DNA from: Mycoplasma sp. CAG:611
Lineage (GTDB): Bacteria; Bacillota_I; Bacilli_A; RF39; UBA660
Length of the DNA: 30,516 nucleotides
Direction: 5' to 3'
Assembly: GCA_000434175.1 (NCBI GenBank)
Contig: HF999778.1
Coordinates: 9,012-39,527, forward strand
The notes under the pieces are model-generated. The model saw nothing but the letters and a program-made list of their open reading frames with translations, searched no databases and had not been told where the DNA came from. A program made the position numbers and the translations under genes. Below, in pieces: positions 15,037-22,186 of the stretch. Position 1 is the first letter of the stretch. Every line of letters starts with the position of its first letter.

Positions 15037-16783
15037 ATTTAATAATTACTTCACTACTATCAGTAGTAGTATTTACTTCATTTCCTATCGTGTCATTTAT
15101 ATCTTTATAATCTTTTATTACAAAATTAACTTTACCTTTAGTACTATTATTATCCACTTTAATTGTGGCAATACATGTAGGTTCATCGGTTGAAGAACAT
15201 ACCATTTCTATATCTTTATTAAATATATTTACCTTAGGAACAAAACTTAACTTTCTATCAAATTTAGCATTTAATATTATTAAATTATTTACATTAGCAA
15301 TATTTTTATTAGCATTATTACTTTTTATTGTAACACTTACAGGACTAAATGTTTCTATTTCTGTATCATTAGAACCTTTTACAATAACATTTAAAGTGTT
15401 TGTATAAGCACCATCATTAGATTTTACAATAATTTTAGCACTACCCTTATTTAAAGCTTTAACTTCACCCTTGTTATTTACAGATACAATTTTCTCATTA
15501 CTTGATGAAAAGTTAATATTTTTATCCGTAGCATTTACCGGTATAATAGTAGGTTTTAATATTTGAACATCATTTACATTCATAACGATGCTGTCTTCAA
15601 TATTTTCTAAATAAACTCTTTCCACTAAATTAACAGTACTTTTATCAACTACTCTAAGATCTATTTTAAAAGTATTATTATTTTGTTTAATTATTAAAGA
15701 GGTATACCCTTTTGTTTTCCCTTTAATTACCCTATTTTCATTTATTTCTGCGATTGATGTGTCTTCAATTTCAAAAGTGATATTTTTATAGCAGATATCA
15801 TCACCAAGATTAATATTTAAACTACTTTCCTCATTAAAATACGCAATAATTTGACTTTGTGGTATACTTTCTTCACTTAATCTTTTGCATACTGTTATAT
15901 TCTTATTTAACTTTTTACTTACATCTTTATAACTTCCTATTACTTCAATATTAAAACTTCCTAATTTATATGCAAATAAACTGTTATTAACTTTTTTGCC
16001 TATCATATTTTCATTTTTCATTGACACAATGTCATTATTAACAGTAAACGTATACTTTGTTTTTCTTAAATTATTTTTACCAATAGCGGTAACTTTAAAA
16101 CTATTATTTTCTCCATAGTAAACTATATCATTTAATGAAAGTGATATATTATTAAGTGTTCCTGGTTTTAACATAGAATAAAGTATTAATCCTAAAATTA
16201 ATATAAAAAATATTATTCCTATTATTAACAAAAGCTTTTTATTTATTTTACGGTTTTTAATAAACCCTAAATTTTCTTCTTCATAATCAACTTCTTTTGG
16301 ATAATTATTATTTGCATTATTTAATGGCATACTACTTACATTATCAGATATAGTATTATTTATATTGTTATTTTCTTTTTTCTCTTCTTCCTTATTTTTA
16401 TTCATAAAATTATTATTAAAGAAGAAAGGTTGCTCTTTTTTATTTATTTTATCTAACTCATTATCAATTTCATCTAAAGAAACAACAGTTGTTTTTTCAA
16501 TATCATTATTACTATTAATATTACTATTATCTATATCATTATTAACTCCTACTTCTTCTTTTACTTCTTCGCTAACAGCAGGAATATCCTCTTTTTTATT
16601 ATTTATTAAATCATTAATGTTAGCATAATGTGTTTTCATATCATCATTTAATGGACTATATCCTTCTTTTTCATTACTTTTTAAAGTACTTAATCCTAAT
16701 TCATCCACATTATTTTTTTCTTCTTTTTTAATACTTAAATTATTATTACCCTTTTTGAAGTTAATAGGAAACTTTTTACTCAT
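15035..16783 (-). CDS. Single-pass membrane protein with BIG2 Ig-like domain
   Basis: 582 aa. Unusual order: about 180 residues of low-complexity Asn/Glu/Asp-rich sequence first, then a membrane segment (184-205, LLLIIGIIFFILILGLILYS) preceded by Lys/Arg, then about 375 residues of beta-rich extracytoplasmic sequence. By the positive-inside rule the N-terminal tail is cytoplasmic. The region around residues 395-475 is a BIG2 domain (VNDVQILKPTIIPVNATDKN, SSSNEKIVSVNNKGEVKAL, NKGSAKIIVKSNDG). A second, weaker Ig-like repeat may lie before it (SLNINLGDDICYKN to KGKTKGYTSLIIKQ). No LPXTG. SD GGAAGGG and a consensus promoter precede it, so it is well expressed and stands alone. Likely a surface or envelope protein; partner unknown. 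Confidence 0.85.
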   Translation of the reverse strand: MSKKFPINFKKGNNNLSIKKEEKNNVDELGLSTLKSNEKEGYSPLNDDMKTHYANINDLINNKKEDIPAVSEEVKEEVGVNNDIDNSNINSNNDIEKTTVVSLDEIDNELDKINKKEQPFFFNNNFMNKNKEEEKKENNNINNTISDNVSSMPLNNANNNYPKEVDYEEENLGFIKNRKINKKLLLIIGIIFFILILGLILYSMLKPGTLNNISLSLNDIVYYGENNSFKVTAIGKNNLRKTKYTFTVNNDIVSMKNENMIGKKVNNSLFAYKLGSFNIEVIGSYKDVSKKLNKNITVCKRLSEESIPQSQIIAYFNEESSLNINLGDDICYKNITFEIEDTSIAEINENRVIKGKTKGYTSLIIKQNNNTFKIDLRVVDKSTVNLVERVYLENIEDSIVMNVNDVQILKPTIIPVNATDKNINFSSSNEKIVSVNNKGEVKALNKGSAKIIVKSNDGAYTNTLNVIVKGSNDTEIETFSPVSVTIKSNNANKNIANVNNLIILNAKFDRKLSFVPKVNIFNKDIEMVCSSTDEPTCIATIKVDNNSTKGKVNFVIKDYKDINDTIGNEVNTTTDSSEVIIK

Positions 16784-16809
16784 AATTATCCCTTCCTTAT
16801 TCTAATATT

Positions 16810-16838
16810 ATTATATATTATGTACATTTTATAGTCAA
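16810..16838 (-). promoter_or_regulatory. SigA promoter of the BIG2 protein gene
   Basis: TTGACT (16833-16838), 17-nt spacer, consensus TATAAT (16810-16815). One of the best promoters in the window. Confidence 0.85.
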
Positions 16839-16906
16839 TTAAAACATTTTAAACTTTTAAAAAAACTATTTTTATTTTATAATAAATATAAGGAAGTGAG
16901 GGAAAT

Positions 16907-17272
16907 ATGAATAATTGTATTTTTTGTAAAATAATAAATAATGAAATACCAAGTTATACTTTATATGAAGATGAAATAGTAAAGGTATTTTTAGATATTA
17001 ATCCTGAAAGACCAGGACATACTTTAATAATACCAAAAAATCATTATATTGATATTAATGATATTCCTATAGAAACTTTAAATCATATTTTTTTAATCAG
17101 TAAAAAATTAACTACTCTTTTAAAGAAAAAATTAAATTATGATGGTTTAAGAATAATCCAAAATAATGGTGTTTTAGAAGAAGTTAAACATTATCATTTA
17201 CATTTAATTCCTTTTTATCAAGATAACTTTAGTAAATCAGTTGAAGAAATATATGAAATATTACAAAATTAA
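16907..17272 (+). CDS. HIT-family nucleotide hydrolase
   Basis: 121 aa. Histidine-triad protein acting on nucleoside phosphoramidates or similar. Seen: CIFCKIINNEIPSYTLYEDE at the N-terminus (Cys4 and Cys7, zinc pair), LDINPERPGHTLIIPKNHY, and the catalytic triad KHYHLHLIP (His95, 97, 99; His97 is the expected nucleophile). The usual Gly-Gln just before the triad is replaced (NNGVLEEVKHYHLHL). Slightly shorter than most (about 135-145 aa). SD GGAAGTGAGGG before the ATG at 16907; a TATAAT lies at 16878-16883 with a weak -35. Single-gene unit closed by a perfect palindromic terminator. Confidence 0.93.
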   Translation: MNNCIFCKIINNEIPSYTLYEDEIVKVFLDINPERPGHTLIIPKNHYIDINDIPIETLNHIFLISKKLTTLLKKKLNYDGLRIIQNNGVLEEVKHYHLHLIPFYQDNFSKSVEEIYEILQN

Positions 17273-17292
17273 AAAGAGGTTAACCTCTTTTT
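17271..17292. terminator. Palindromic terminator after the HIT gene
   Basis: AAAAAGAGGTT / AACCTCTTTTT, a perfect 22-nt palindrome. It can serve both the HIT gene (+) and the micro-ORFs (-), whose last stop is at 17313. Confidence 0.85.
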
Positions 17293-17312
17293 AAAATTAT
17301 ATAATATTTTTA

Positions 17313-17450
17313 TTAATAACAACATACATTATTATTAGTTCCAAATGAACTAAAAATTATAGCAAGTAAGATATATAAAACAACAATAATTAGTAAACCA
17401 CTTCCTGTATGTTTTACATTCTTTTCATTACAGCATTCATTATTTTTCAT
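17313..17450 (-). CDS. 45-aa YjcZ-like small Cys-containing membrane protein
   Basis: Micro-ORF with SD GGGGGTG before the ATG at 17450. An N-terminal polar part with a Cys pair (KNNECCNEKNVKHTGSG) is followed by one hydrophobic segment (residues 19-36, LLIIVVLYILLAIIFSSF) and a C-terminal NNNVCCY. The hydrophobic stretch with the VLYILL core resembles the YjcZ/SscA group of tiny sporulation-associated membrane proteins (typical core VVLFILLIIVG). The match is by pattern on a very short sequence. It lies 12 nt after a similar 25-aa ORF, so the two form one unit. The paired Cys at both ends are unusual and could be oxidised or crosslinked. Confidence 0.7.
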   Translation of the reverse strand: MKNNECCNEKNVKHTGSGLLIIVVLYILLAIIFSSFGTNNNVCCY

Positions 17451-17462
17451 ACATACACCCCC

Positions 17463-17540
17463 TTAAATCCAAGCACCTAGTATTATAATTAGTAAGATAA
17501 ATAAAACTAATACGATTGCTGATGATGATACATAATTCAT
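17463..17540 (-). CDS. 25-aa YjcZ-like micro-protein
   Basis: Micro-ORF of 26 codons with a strong SD (GGAGGAG, 6 nt before ATG at 17540). The product is a short polar head MNYVSSS and one hydrophobic helix AIVLVLFILLIIILGAWI. VLFILLIII followed by G-A-W closely resembles the core of YjcZ-family sporulation proteins. Its good ribosome site, similar downstream neighbour and a SigK-like upstream element argue that it is a real gene. Probably membrane-inserted; function unknown even in characterised relatives. Confidence 0.75.
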   Translation of the reverse strand: MNYVSSSAIVLVLFILLIIILGAWI

Positions 17541-17571
17541 AAATAACTCCTCCTTTTTTATTGTTCTAAAT

Positions 17572-17598
17572 TATTTTATGGGTTTTTGTGAAATTTGT
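17572..17598 (-). promoter_or_regulatory. SigK-like promoter of the YjcZ-like micro-ORFs
   Basis: AC (17597-17598), 16-nt spacer, CATAAAATA (17572-17580), matching the SigK form AC-N16/17-CATANNNTA. The predicted start would be about 25 nt before the ATG. The same element with the same spacing occurs before the CotD-like gene and the 29966 gene. No better SigA promoter was seen. Confidence 0.4.
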
Positions 17599-17618
17599 GT
17601 ATATAAAAGACTAAATTA

Positions 17619-17647
17619 TTGTATTTTTTTTATTTTTTTGATAAGAT
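17619..17647 (+). promoter_or_regulatory. Promoter of prsA
   Basis: TTGTAT (17619-17624), 17-nt spacer, TAAGAT (17642-17647), then SD AAAGGAGG and the ATG at 17680. Confidence 0.6.
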
Positions 17648-17679
17648 AAACATGTAACTATTTAAAGGAGGATATAATT

Positions 17680-18693
17680 ATGAACAAAATAATTAAAAAT
17701 AGTGGTAAAATTCTTATCTCAGGTTTATTAATTTTTTCACTTGTAGGATGTGGAAAAGTACCAGTTTTAAAAAATGGTGAAGATGCAATTGTTACAAGTA
17801 ATAATAAAAATATATCTGTAACTGAATTTTATGAAAAAATTAAAGACAAATATGGTGTTGGTGTTCTAGTAGACATGATTGATGAAATGATTTTAAGTGA
17901 CAAATACAAAGACACTAGTAAAGAAGAAAAAGAATATATAAAGGAAAAAGTTAAAGAAGTTGAAGATTCTGCTAAAAAATATAATACAACTTTTGAATAT
18001 TTAATTGCTTATTATTATGGATTAGAATCAAAAACTGAATTTGAAAAATTTGTTTCACTTTCTTACAGAAGAAATGAAGCAGTTAAAGAATTAGTTAAAA
18101 AAGGTTTAACTGATAAAGAAATTCAAAAATATTACGATGAAAATATTTTTGGAGATATTAGAACTAAACATATTTTAATTTCTATTGATACCCTTGATGG
18201 AATGACTACTGAAGAAAAAAATAATAAAGAAAAAGAAGCTTTAAATAAAGCAAAAGATATTATTAAAAAGTTAAATAATGGTGAAGATTTTGATAAACTT
18301 GCTAAAGAATATTCAACTGATAAAGCTACTAAAGACAAAGGTGGCGATACAGGATGGTTTAATACTGGTGATATGCTTGAAGAATTTGAAAAAGCAGCAT
18401 ATAATCTTAAAAAAGGAACATATACAACTACTCCAGTTAAAACTAAATATGGATATCATATAATCTATAAAACTGATGAAAAGAAAAAACCTGAACTTAA
18501 AGATGTTAAAACTACTATTAAAGAAACACTTGTTACAAAAAAATTAAGTGAAGATAGTGCTTTATTCTATAAAAAACTTGAAGAATTAAGAAAAGAATAT
18601 GGTGTTGAAATTCATGATGATAAATTAAATGGCGATTTTAATACTTATATGTCTAAATTAAAAACTAGTTCTAATAATTCTAAGAATAAATAA
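17680..18693 (+). CDS. prsA: Foldase lipoprotein PrsA (parvulin-type PPIase)
   Basis: 337 aa. Helps fold secreted proteins on the outer face of the membrane. Signal peptide with lipobox LVGCGK (lipidated Cys24), then a helical N-domain (SVTEFYEKIKDKYGVGVLVD). The parvulin domain follows at about residues 160-265: RTKHILIS, NNGEDFDKLAKEYSTDKATK, KGGDTGWFNTGDMLEEFE, TPVKTKYGYHIIYKTDE. The C-terminal helical part (KDVKTTIKETLVTKKLSEDS) is as in PrsA/SurA-like chaperones. Strong SD AAAGGAGG. Single-gene unit with promoter and terminator. Other secreted substrates here include the BIG2 protein and several lipoproteins. Confidence 0.95.
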   Translation: MNKIIKNSGKILISGLLIFSLVGCGKVPVLKNGEDAIVTSNNKNISVTEFYEKIKDKYGVGVLVDMIDEMILSDKYKDTSKEEKEYIKEKVKEVEDSAKKYNTTFEYLIAYYYGLESKTEFEKFVSLSYRRNEAVKELVKKGLTDKEIQKYYDENIFGDIRTKHILISIDTLDGMTTEEKNNKEKEALNKAKDIIKKLNNGEDFDKLAKEYSTDKATKDKGGDTGWFNTGDMLEEFEKAAYNLKKGTYTTTPVKTKYGYHIIYKTDEKKKPELKDVKTTIKETLVTKKLSEDSALFYKKLEELRKEYGVEIHDDKLNGDFNTYMSKLKTSSNNSKNK

Positions 18694-18723
18694 AAATATG
18701 TGGGATTTATCTCACATATTTTT
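18692..18723. terminator. Bidirectional terminator between prsA and recX
   Basis: AAAAATATGTG / CACATATTTTT with a 10-nt loop; A/T runs on both sides. Both stop codons touch the stem. Confidence 0.85.
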
Positions 18724-19453
18724 ATTTAAACAAACCTTTTTGATAAAGTTTTTGTTTTATTTTTTGTTCTAATTCATAAGAAGTATATTTTTTAGATAAC
18801 TTATTATATAACTTATTATATTCTTTTTCATAAATACTTGTTTCATCAAAGTTAATATTATTAATATTTTTATCTATTATTTCAACGTTAAATCCTTGAT
18901 TAATAAGATTAAGTTTTATATTATTTTTTAAATTATATACTGATTTATTCTTATTAGTTTTAACTTTTTTATCTATTATTTTTTTTATTTTTTCTTCTTC
19001 TTTTGAACTAGTAAATACTTTAATATTTTTATCTATAATGCTTTTATCTATTCCTAATTTTTCAAGTTCATGAATTATTTTATTAGGTCCAATATTTTTT
19101 AAGTTTATCGCATCATTTATATAACATTTTGTAAAATAATCATCATTTAAATAGCCTTCTTTAGTTAAATTAAGAATTATTTTTTCTATTAAATCCTTGT
19201 TAAATTCTTTGGCTAAATATTTTTCTATTTCATTTGTACTACGCATTTTTACTTTTAAATAATTTAATGCTTTATAATAAACTTCATAAAAAATATTTTC
19301 ATCTAAATATTGTTTTAATTCATTCTCTTTTATTTCTTTTTTCAATAAAATCATATTTTTTATAATAATATCTTCATAAAGGATTATGTCATTATTATCT
19401 AAAGTTATTTTATATTTATTACCTGGTAATTTCTTATACTTTATTATTTTCAT
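18722..19453 (-). CDS. recX: Regulatory protein RecX
   Basis: 243 aa. Modulates RecA filaments in the cytoplasm. Seen: an N-terminal beta extension typical of Bacillota RecX (KYKITLDNNDIILYEDIIIK), then three-helix repeats: ALNYLKVKMRSTNEIEKYL, GYLNDDYFTKCYINDAINL, NIGPNKIIHELEKLGIDK and, at the C-terminus, LINQGFNVEIIDKNIN. R-S-T-N-E-I is the diagnostic R-S-x-x-E-(I/L) motif. SD AAGAGG before the ATG at 19453, and a good promoter upstream. recA is not in the window. Lys/Asn content is high, as elsewhere. Confidence 0.92.
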   Translation of the reverse strand: MKIIKYKKLPGNKYKITLDNNDIILYEDIIIKNMILLKKEIKENELKQYLDENIFYEVYYKALNYLKVKMRSTNEIEKYLAKEFNKDLIEKIILNLTKEGYLNDDYFTKCYINDAINLKNIGPNKIIHELEKLGIDKSIIDKNIKVFTSSKEEEKIKKIIDKKVKTNKNKSVYNLKNNIKLNLINQGFNVEIIDKNINNINFDETSIYEKEYNKLYNKLSKKYTSYELEQKIKQKLYQKGLFK

Positions 19454-19496
19454 ACATACCTCTTTTCATAATTTTAAATGTTTTTCATATAAATTT

Positions 19497-19525
19497 AATA
19501 TAGTACAATAAAAGTGTTTAGTCAA
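19497..19525 (-). promoter_or_regulatory. SigA promoter of recX
   Basis: TTGACT (19520-19525), 17-nt spacer, TATATT (19497-19502). No clear LexA-type box was seen. Confidence 0.75.
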
Positions 19526-19536
19526 ATAAATTTTTC

Positions 19537-19565
19537 TTGTATTTTATGATATTTAATGTTAACAT
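19537..19565 (+). promoter_or_regulatory. Promoter of the DUF4282-like gene
   Basis: TTGTAT (19537-19542), 17-nt spacer, TAACAT (19560-19565). Divergent from the recX promoter, the -35 boxes being 11 nt apart. Confidence 0.5.
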
Positions 19566-19591
19566 ATAACTAGAAAGGAGTGTTTGTTTTT

Positions 19592-20002
19592 ATGTATGAT
19601 TATGATTATATTGGTGGTTCTTCAAATAACATTGGTTCTGCTACTATTACAAGCGGTGCAGTTATTTGGATAATAGTTGCTGCTATATTAGCAATTGTTG
19701 GAGGAATTCTAACTTATTTCTTATTTATTAAGAAAGACAATAAAGGATTAAGTAAAAAACTTGTAACTTTAAAAGAATTACTTGATTTTAGAATAATGAT
19801 TATTGAACCAATTTTAAAAGTATTATATTTAATAGGTACAATTTATGTTATTTTAGTATCATTCGCGTTTATTGAAATAAGTTTTTGGAAATTTATAGCA
19901 ACTTTAATCTTTGGTCCAATTATAATTAGACTAATTTACGAAGGTTTCCTAATTATGATTATGATTTGGAAAAATACAAAAGAAATAGCACAAAAAAAAT
20001 AA
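19592..20002 (+). CDS. DUF4282-like membrane protein
   Basis: 136 aa with three membrane segments (about residues 24-46, 75-97 and 101-123). After the first segment comes a charged link (KKDNKGLSKKLVTLKELLDF), then the paired helices RIMIIEPILKVLYLIGTIYV and FWKFIATLIFGPIIIRLIYEG, and a polar tail. The LLDF start of the second part and the GPIIIRLIYEG-FLIMIMIW pattern resemble DUF4282, whose role is unknown. The ATG at 19592 is preferred with SD AAAGGAG about 11 nt away; a GTG at 19580 overlaps that site. Single-gene unit, terminator shared with rpoZ. Confidence 0.72.
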   Translation: MYDYDYIGGSSNNIGSATITSGAVIWIIVAAILAIVGGILTYFLFIKKDNKGLSKKLVTLKELLDFRIMIIEPILKVLYLIGTIYVILVSFAFIEISFWKFIATLIFGPIIIRLIYEGFLIMIMIWKNTKEIAQKK

Positions 20003-20021
20003 TCCTTTCGGGTTATTTTTT
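19994..20021. terminator. Bidirectional terminator between DUF4282-like gene and rpoZ
   Basis: AAAAAATAATCC / GGGTTATTTTTT with one wobble pair and a 4-nt loop. Both stop codons are in the stem. Confidence 0.85.
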
Positions 20022-20225
20022 TTCTTCTGGTTGTTTTATTATAATTAAATTGTCTGCTACTTCTTCAAGTGCCCTTCCTATATTCTTTTTAGAAACATAA
20101 TCTTCTTCATTTTTTTGTAAATTATTATTTTCTCTTATATCATCACTTCTTAAAGCTGCAAGATGAACTAAACGATATTTACTATCTACAACATTTAATA
20201 ATTTATCAATTGAAGGATATATCAT
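20013..20225 (-). CDS. rpoZ: RNA polymerase omega subunit
   Basis: 70 aa. Small subunit that helps RNA polymerase assembly. Seen: MIYPSIDKLLNVVDSKYRLVHLAALRSDDI (compare the family's DSKYxLVxxAAxRAR; here the RAR end is changed to RSD) and KKNIGRALEEVADNLI. The start is the ATG at 20225; the frame extends to a TTG at 20243, but SD GGGGAG lies within that extension. The usual partners gmk and coaBC are absent. The promoter is unclear (TTGTAA-17-TATTAT is possible). The stop codon is in the shared terminator. Confidence 0.88.
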   Translation of the reverse strand: MIYPSIDKLLNVVDSKYRLVHLAALRSDDIRENNNLQKNEEDYVSKKNIGRALEEVADNLIIIKQPEEKK

Positions 20226-20316
20226 ATGTATCACACTCCCCAATATTATAATAAAACACTTAAAATTATTTTACAATAAATTTGACAAAATTAGACAAAT
20301 TATTTTACTAAAGTGT

Positions 20317-21600
20317 TTACTTTACATTTAACTCTTTTAAAATATCATCATAAATACCATCTGCTTTTAAAAACAAACTATGTTTTTTTGATATAGCTAT
20401 TAAGTATACAGTACAAAGATATTCTCTTGGAAATATTAAAGATAAATTATACATTTCTTTTATTATTTCTTCTTTATTTTCACTTTTCATATATTTATTA
20501 TACATATACCCTATTAAAAACTTATCTTTTAAATTTTTATTTATTTTTATATAATTAAGTTCTTTAACTTTTCTTATTAATAATTTATTATATTTTTTTA
20601 TTGAATAAATATTTTCATTTGGAATATCAAATAATACTCCAAGATGTTCTAAAGCTTCTTCTACTTCTTCTTTAAAATCATGATTATATTTTATTTTTAC
20701 AAATAATTTATTTATCTTAGCAATACTAAATAGTTCATTAACTATTTTATTTTTTGGCTCATTTAAAATAGTAGATTTTAAAATTTCAACAAAATATTTA
20801 TTTAATTCATTATATGATTTATCTAAATCATTTTTTCTAAAAGTATAAAATTTACCATCTAATTTATTAAAATGTTTCATTGTATCGTTATAACCATATT
20901 TTATATTTTTATTAGCATATTCTTTTGTAAAAGTTAATGTAAGTGGTGTTTTGTCTTTCATTTTTATAACATCTACTTTTATATTTTTATCTTTTGGTTT
21001 TTTATTAATAGCTAAAACAGATAAATCAACTGCAAGTATTTCAGTTGCTCCCATATCTATGGCAAGATTAATAGGAATGCCATCATAAAAACCTCCATCA
21101 ATAAAACTTTCATCATTTATATCTTGGGCGTGTACGAAAGGATAACAAATAGAACTCGCACAAATATAATCAACAAGTTTTCCATATGGTATTTGTTCTT
21201 TAGTTAAAAATCTTGGCTTTTTATTTGTAAGTGATACTGTAACAAGTCCATAGTCAATTTTGGATTTTCTAACTTTTTCTTCATTAATATTTTTTTTAAG
21301 AAAATTATAAGCATTGGAAAAACTAATTCCTCCAGAAGACATTTGTTTTACAAGAAGTTTTATATCTTCTTTTGACATCTTACTTCCTATTGCAACATCA
21401 AACAAATCCGATGTTGTTATTTTTTGCCACATTTTTAGACATTTTTTATATTCGTTAGCAACATAAAAAGCTCCATTTATTGAACCAATAGATACACCTG
21501 TTACAATATCAAATTTCATATGAAGTTTTCTTAGTGCTTTAAAAACTCCTACTTCATAACTACCTTTAGCACCACCGCCACCTAATACTAATGCTTTCAC
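20317..21600 (-). CDS. Patatin-like phospholipase
   Basis: 427 aa. Serine lipid acyl-hydrolase of the patatin/RssA type. Seen: oxyanion-hole loop GGGGAKG (7-13), nucleophile motif GVSIG with Ser37, and the dyad Asp168 in DGGFYDGIP, so the catalytic set is complete. Residues 1-215 form the patatin domain; the Lys-rich C-terminal half (about 210 residues, with repeated helical segments such as EEVEEALEHLGVLFDIPNEN) is not recognised. No signal peptide, so the protein is cytoplasmic or peripheral. Start GTG at 21600 with SD GGATGTGA. A TATAAT with upstream TGG is present at about 21629-21634. Physiological substrate unknown. Confidence 0.9.
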   Translation of the reverse strand: MKALVLGGGGAKGSYEVGVFKALRKLHMKFDIVTGVSIGSINGAFYVANEYKKCLKMWQKITTSDLFDVAIGSKMSKEDIKLLVKQMSSGGISFSNAYNFLKKNINEEKVRKSKIDYGLVTVSLTNKKPRFLTKEQIPYGKLVDYICASSICYPFVHAQDINDESFIDGGFYDGIPINLAIDMGATEILAVDLSVLAINKKPKDKNIKVDVIKMKDKTPLTLTFTKEYANKNIKYGYNDTMKHFNKLDGKFYTFRKNDLDKSYNELNKYFVEILKSTILNEPKNKIVNELFSIAKINKLFVKIKYNHDFKEEVEEALEHLGVLFDIPNENIYSIKKYNKLLIRKVKELNYIKINKNLKDKFLIGYMYNKYMKSENKEEIIKEMYNLSLIFPREYLCTVYLIAISKKHSLFLKADGIYDDILKELNVK

Positions 21601-21641
21601 AAAAAAATCACATCCTATCTATATTTATATTATACCAATAA

Positions 21642-21666
21642 AAAAATACCTTTAAAAGTATTTTTA
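21642..21666 (-). terminator. Distal terminator after the CotD-like gene
   Basis: AAAAATAC / GTATTTTT with an A/T loop, T run on the minus strand. It is the second of two in series. Confidence 0.55.
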
Positions 21667-21679
21667 TTAATAAAAAGTA

Positions 21680-21698
21680 AAAAGACCAAAGGTCTTTT
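21680..21698 (-). terminator. Terminator of the CotD-like gene
   Basis: AAAAGACC, 3-nt loop, GGTCTTTT; T run on the minus strand. The stop codon of the gene overlaps the stem. Confidence 0.75.
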
Positions 21699-22044
21699 AA
21701 TAGTTACAACAAGAACCACATTGTACATGTTCACATACATTTTCTTCACAGCAAGTATAACTTGGTTGATAAGTATGTTGATAAACATGATGATTAACTA
21801 TTCTTGTTCTTATTGGACAAACATGTGGAACATTATGAACTATAGTTCTGTTTACTACTCTTTCACGCATAGGTTCCATAATTGGAGCATTAGAAGTTAC
21901 TGCAGTCATAGTATCATTTTGATTAGTTGCTTGAGTTTGAGCAAAATCTATATCTATATTTCCTGTATTGTTATCAATATCAATTAAACCATTTTGACTT
22001 GGCATTGCCATAAAGTTTTGTCTACCACATCTATTATTAAACAT
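21697..22044 (-). CDS. CotD-like Cys/His-rich spore-coat-type protein
   Basis: 115 aa, soluble, no signal. The C-terminal half is rich in His, Tyr and Cys: RTIVHNVPHVCPIRTRIVNH, then HVYQHTYQPSYTCCEENVCE, ending HVQCGSCCNY. The VPHVCPIxTRIVNHHVYxH pattern with terminal Cys pairs is like inner spore coat protein D (CotD) and relatives. The N-terminal half (GLIDIDNNTGNIDIDFAQTQ) is polar and not recognised. SD GGGGGA before the ATG at 22044. A SigK-like element lies just upstream. Two terminators follow. If correct, it would be a crosslinkable structural protein of the spore coat; a metal-binding role is an alternative. Confidence 0.7.
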   Translation of the reverse strand: MFNNRCGRQNFMAMPSQNGLIDIDNNTGNIDIDFAQTQATNQNDTMTAVTSNAPIMEPMRERVVNRTIVHNVPHVCPIRTRIVNHHVYQHTYQPSYTCCEENVCEHVQCGSCCNY

Positions 22045-22066
22045 TTTAAATCCCCCTATCTAATTT

Positions 22067-22093
22067 TATGATATGAAAAATTTAATTTTATGT
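22067..22093 (-). promoter_or_regulatory. SigK-like promoter of the CotD-like gene
   Basis: AC (22092-22093), 16-nt spacer, CATATCATA (22067-22075), matching AC-N16/17-CATANNNTA. Predicted start about 15-18 nt before the ATG. Confidence 0.4.
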
Positions 22094-22141
22094 ATAAGTA
22101 AATTACCTAGTTTTTATTTATAGGTTTTAATCTATGTAGCA

Positions 22142-22155
22142 GTTTATTAATAAAC
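22142..22155. promoter_or_regulatory. Possible operator palindrome before the ZIP transporter gene
   Basis: GTTTATTAATAAAC is a perfect 14-bp palindrome 32 nt before the ATG. It overlaps the likely -35 region (TTTATT-16-TATTAT, -10 at 22165-22170). A metal-responsive repressor site is a guess from context; A/T palindromes also arise by chance here. Confidence 0.3.
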
Positions 22156-22186
22156 ATCATATATTATTATAGTTTTTGGAGGAATT

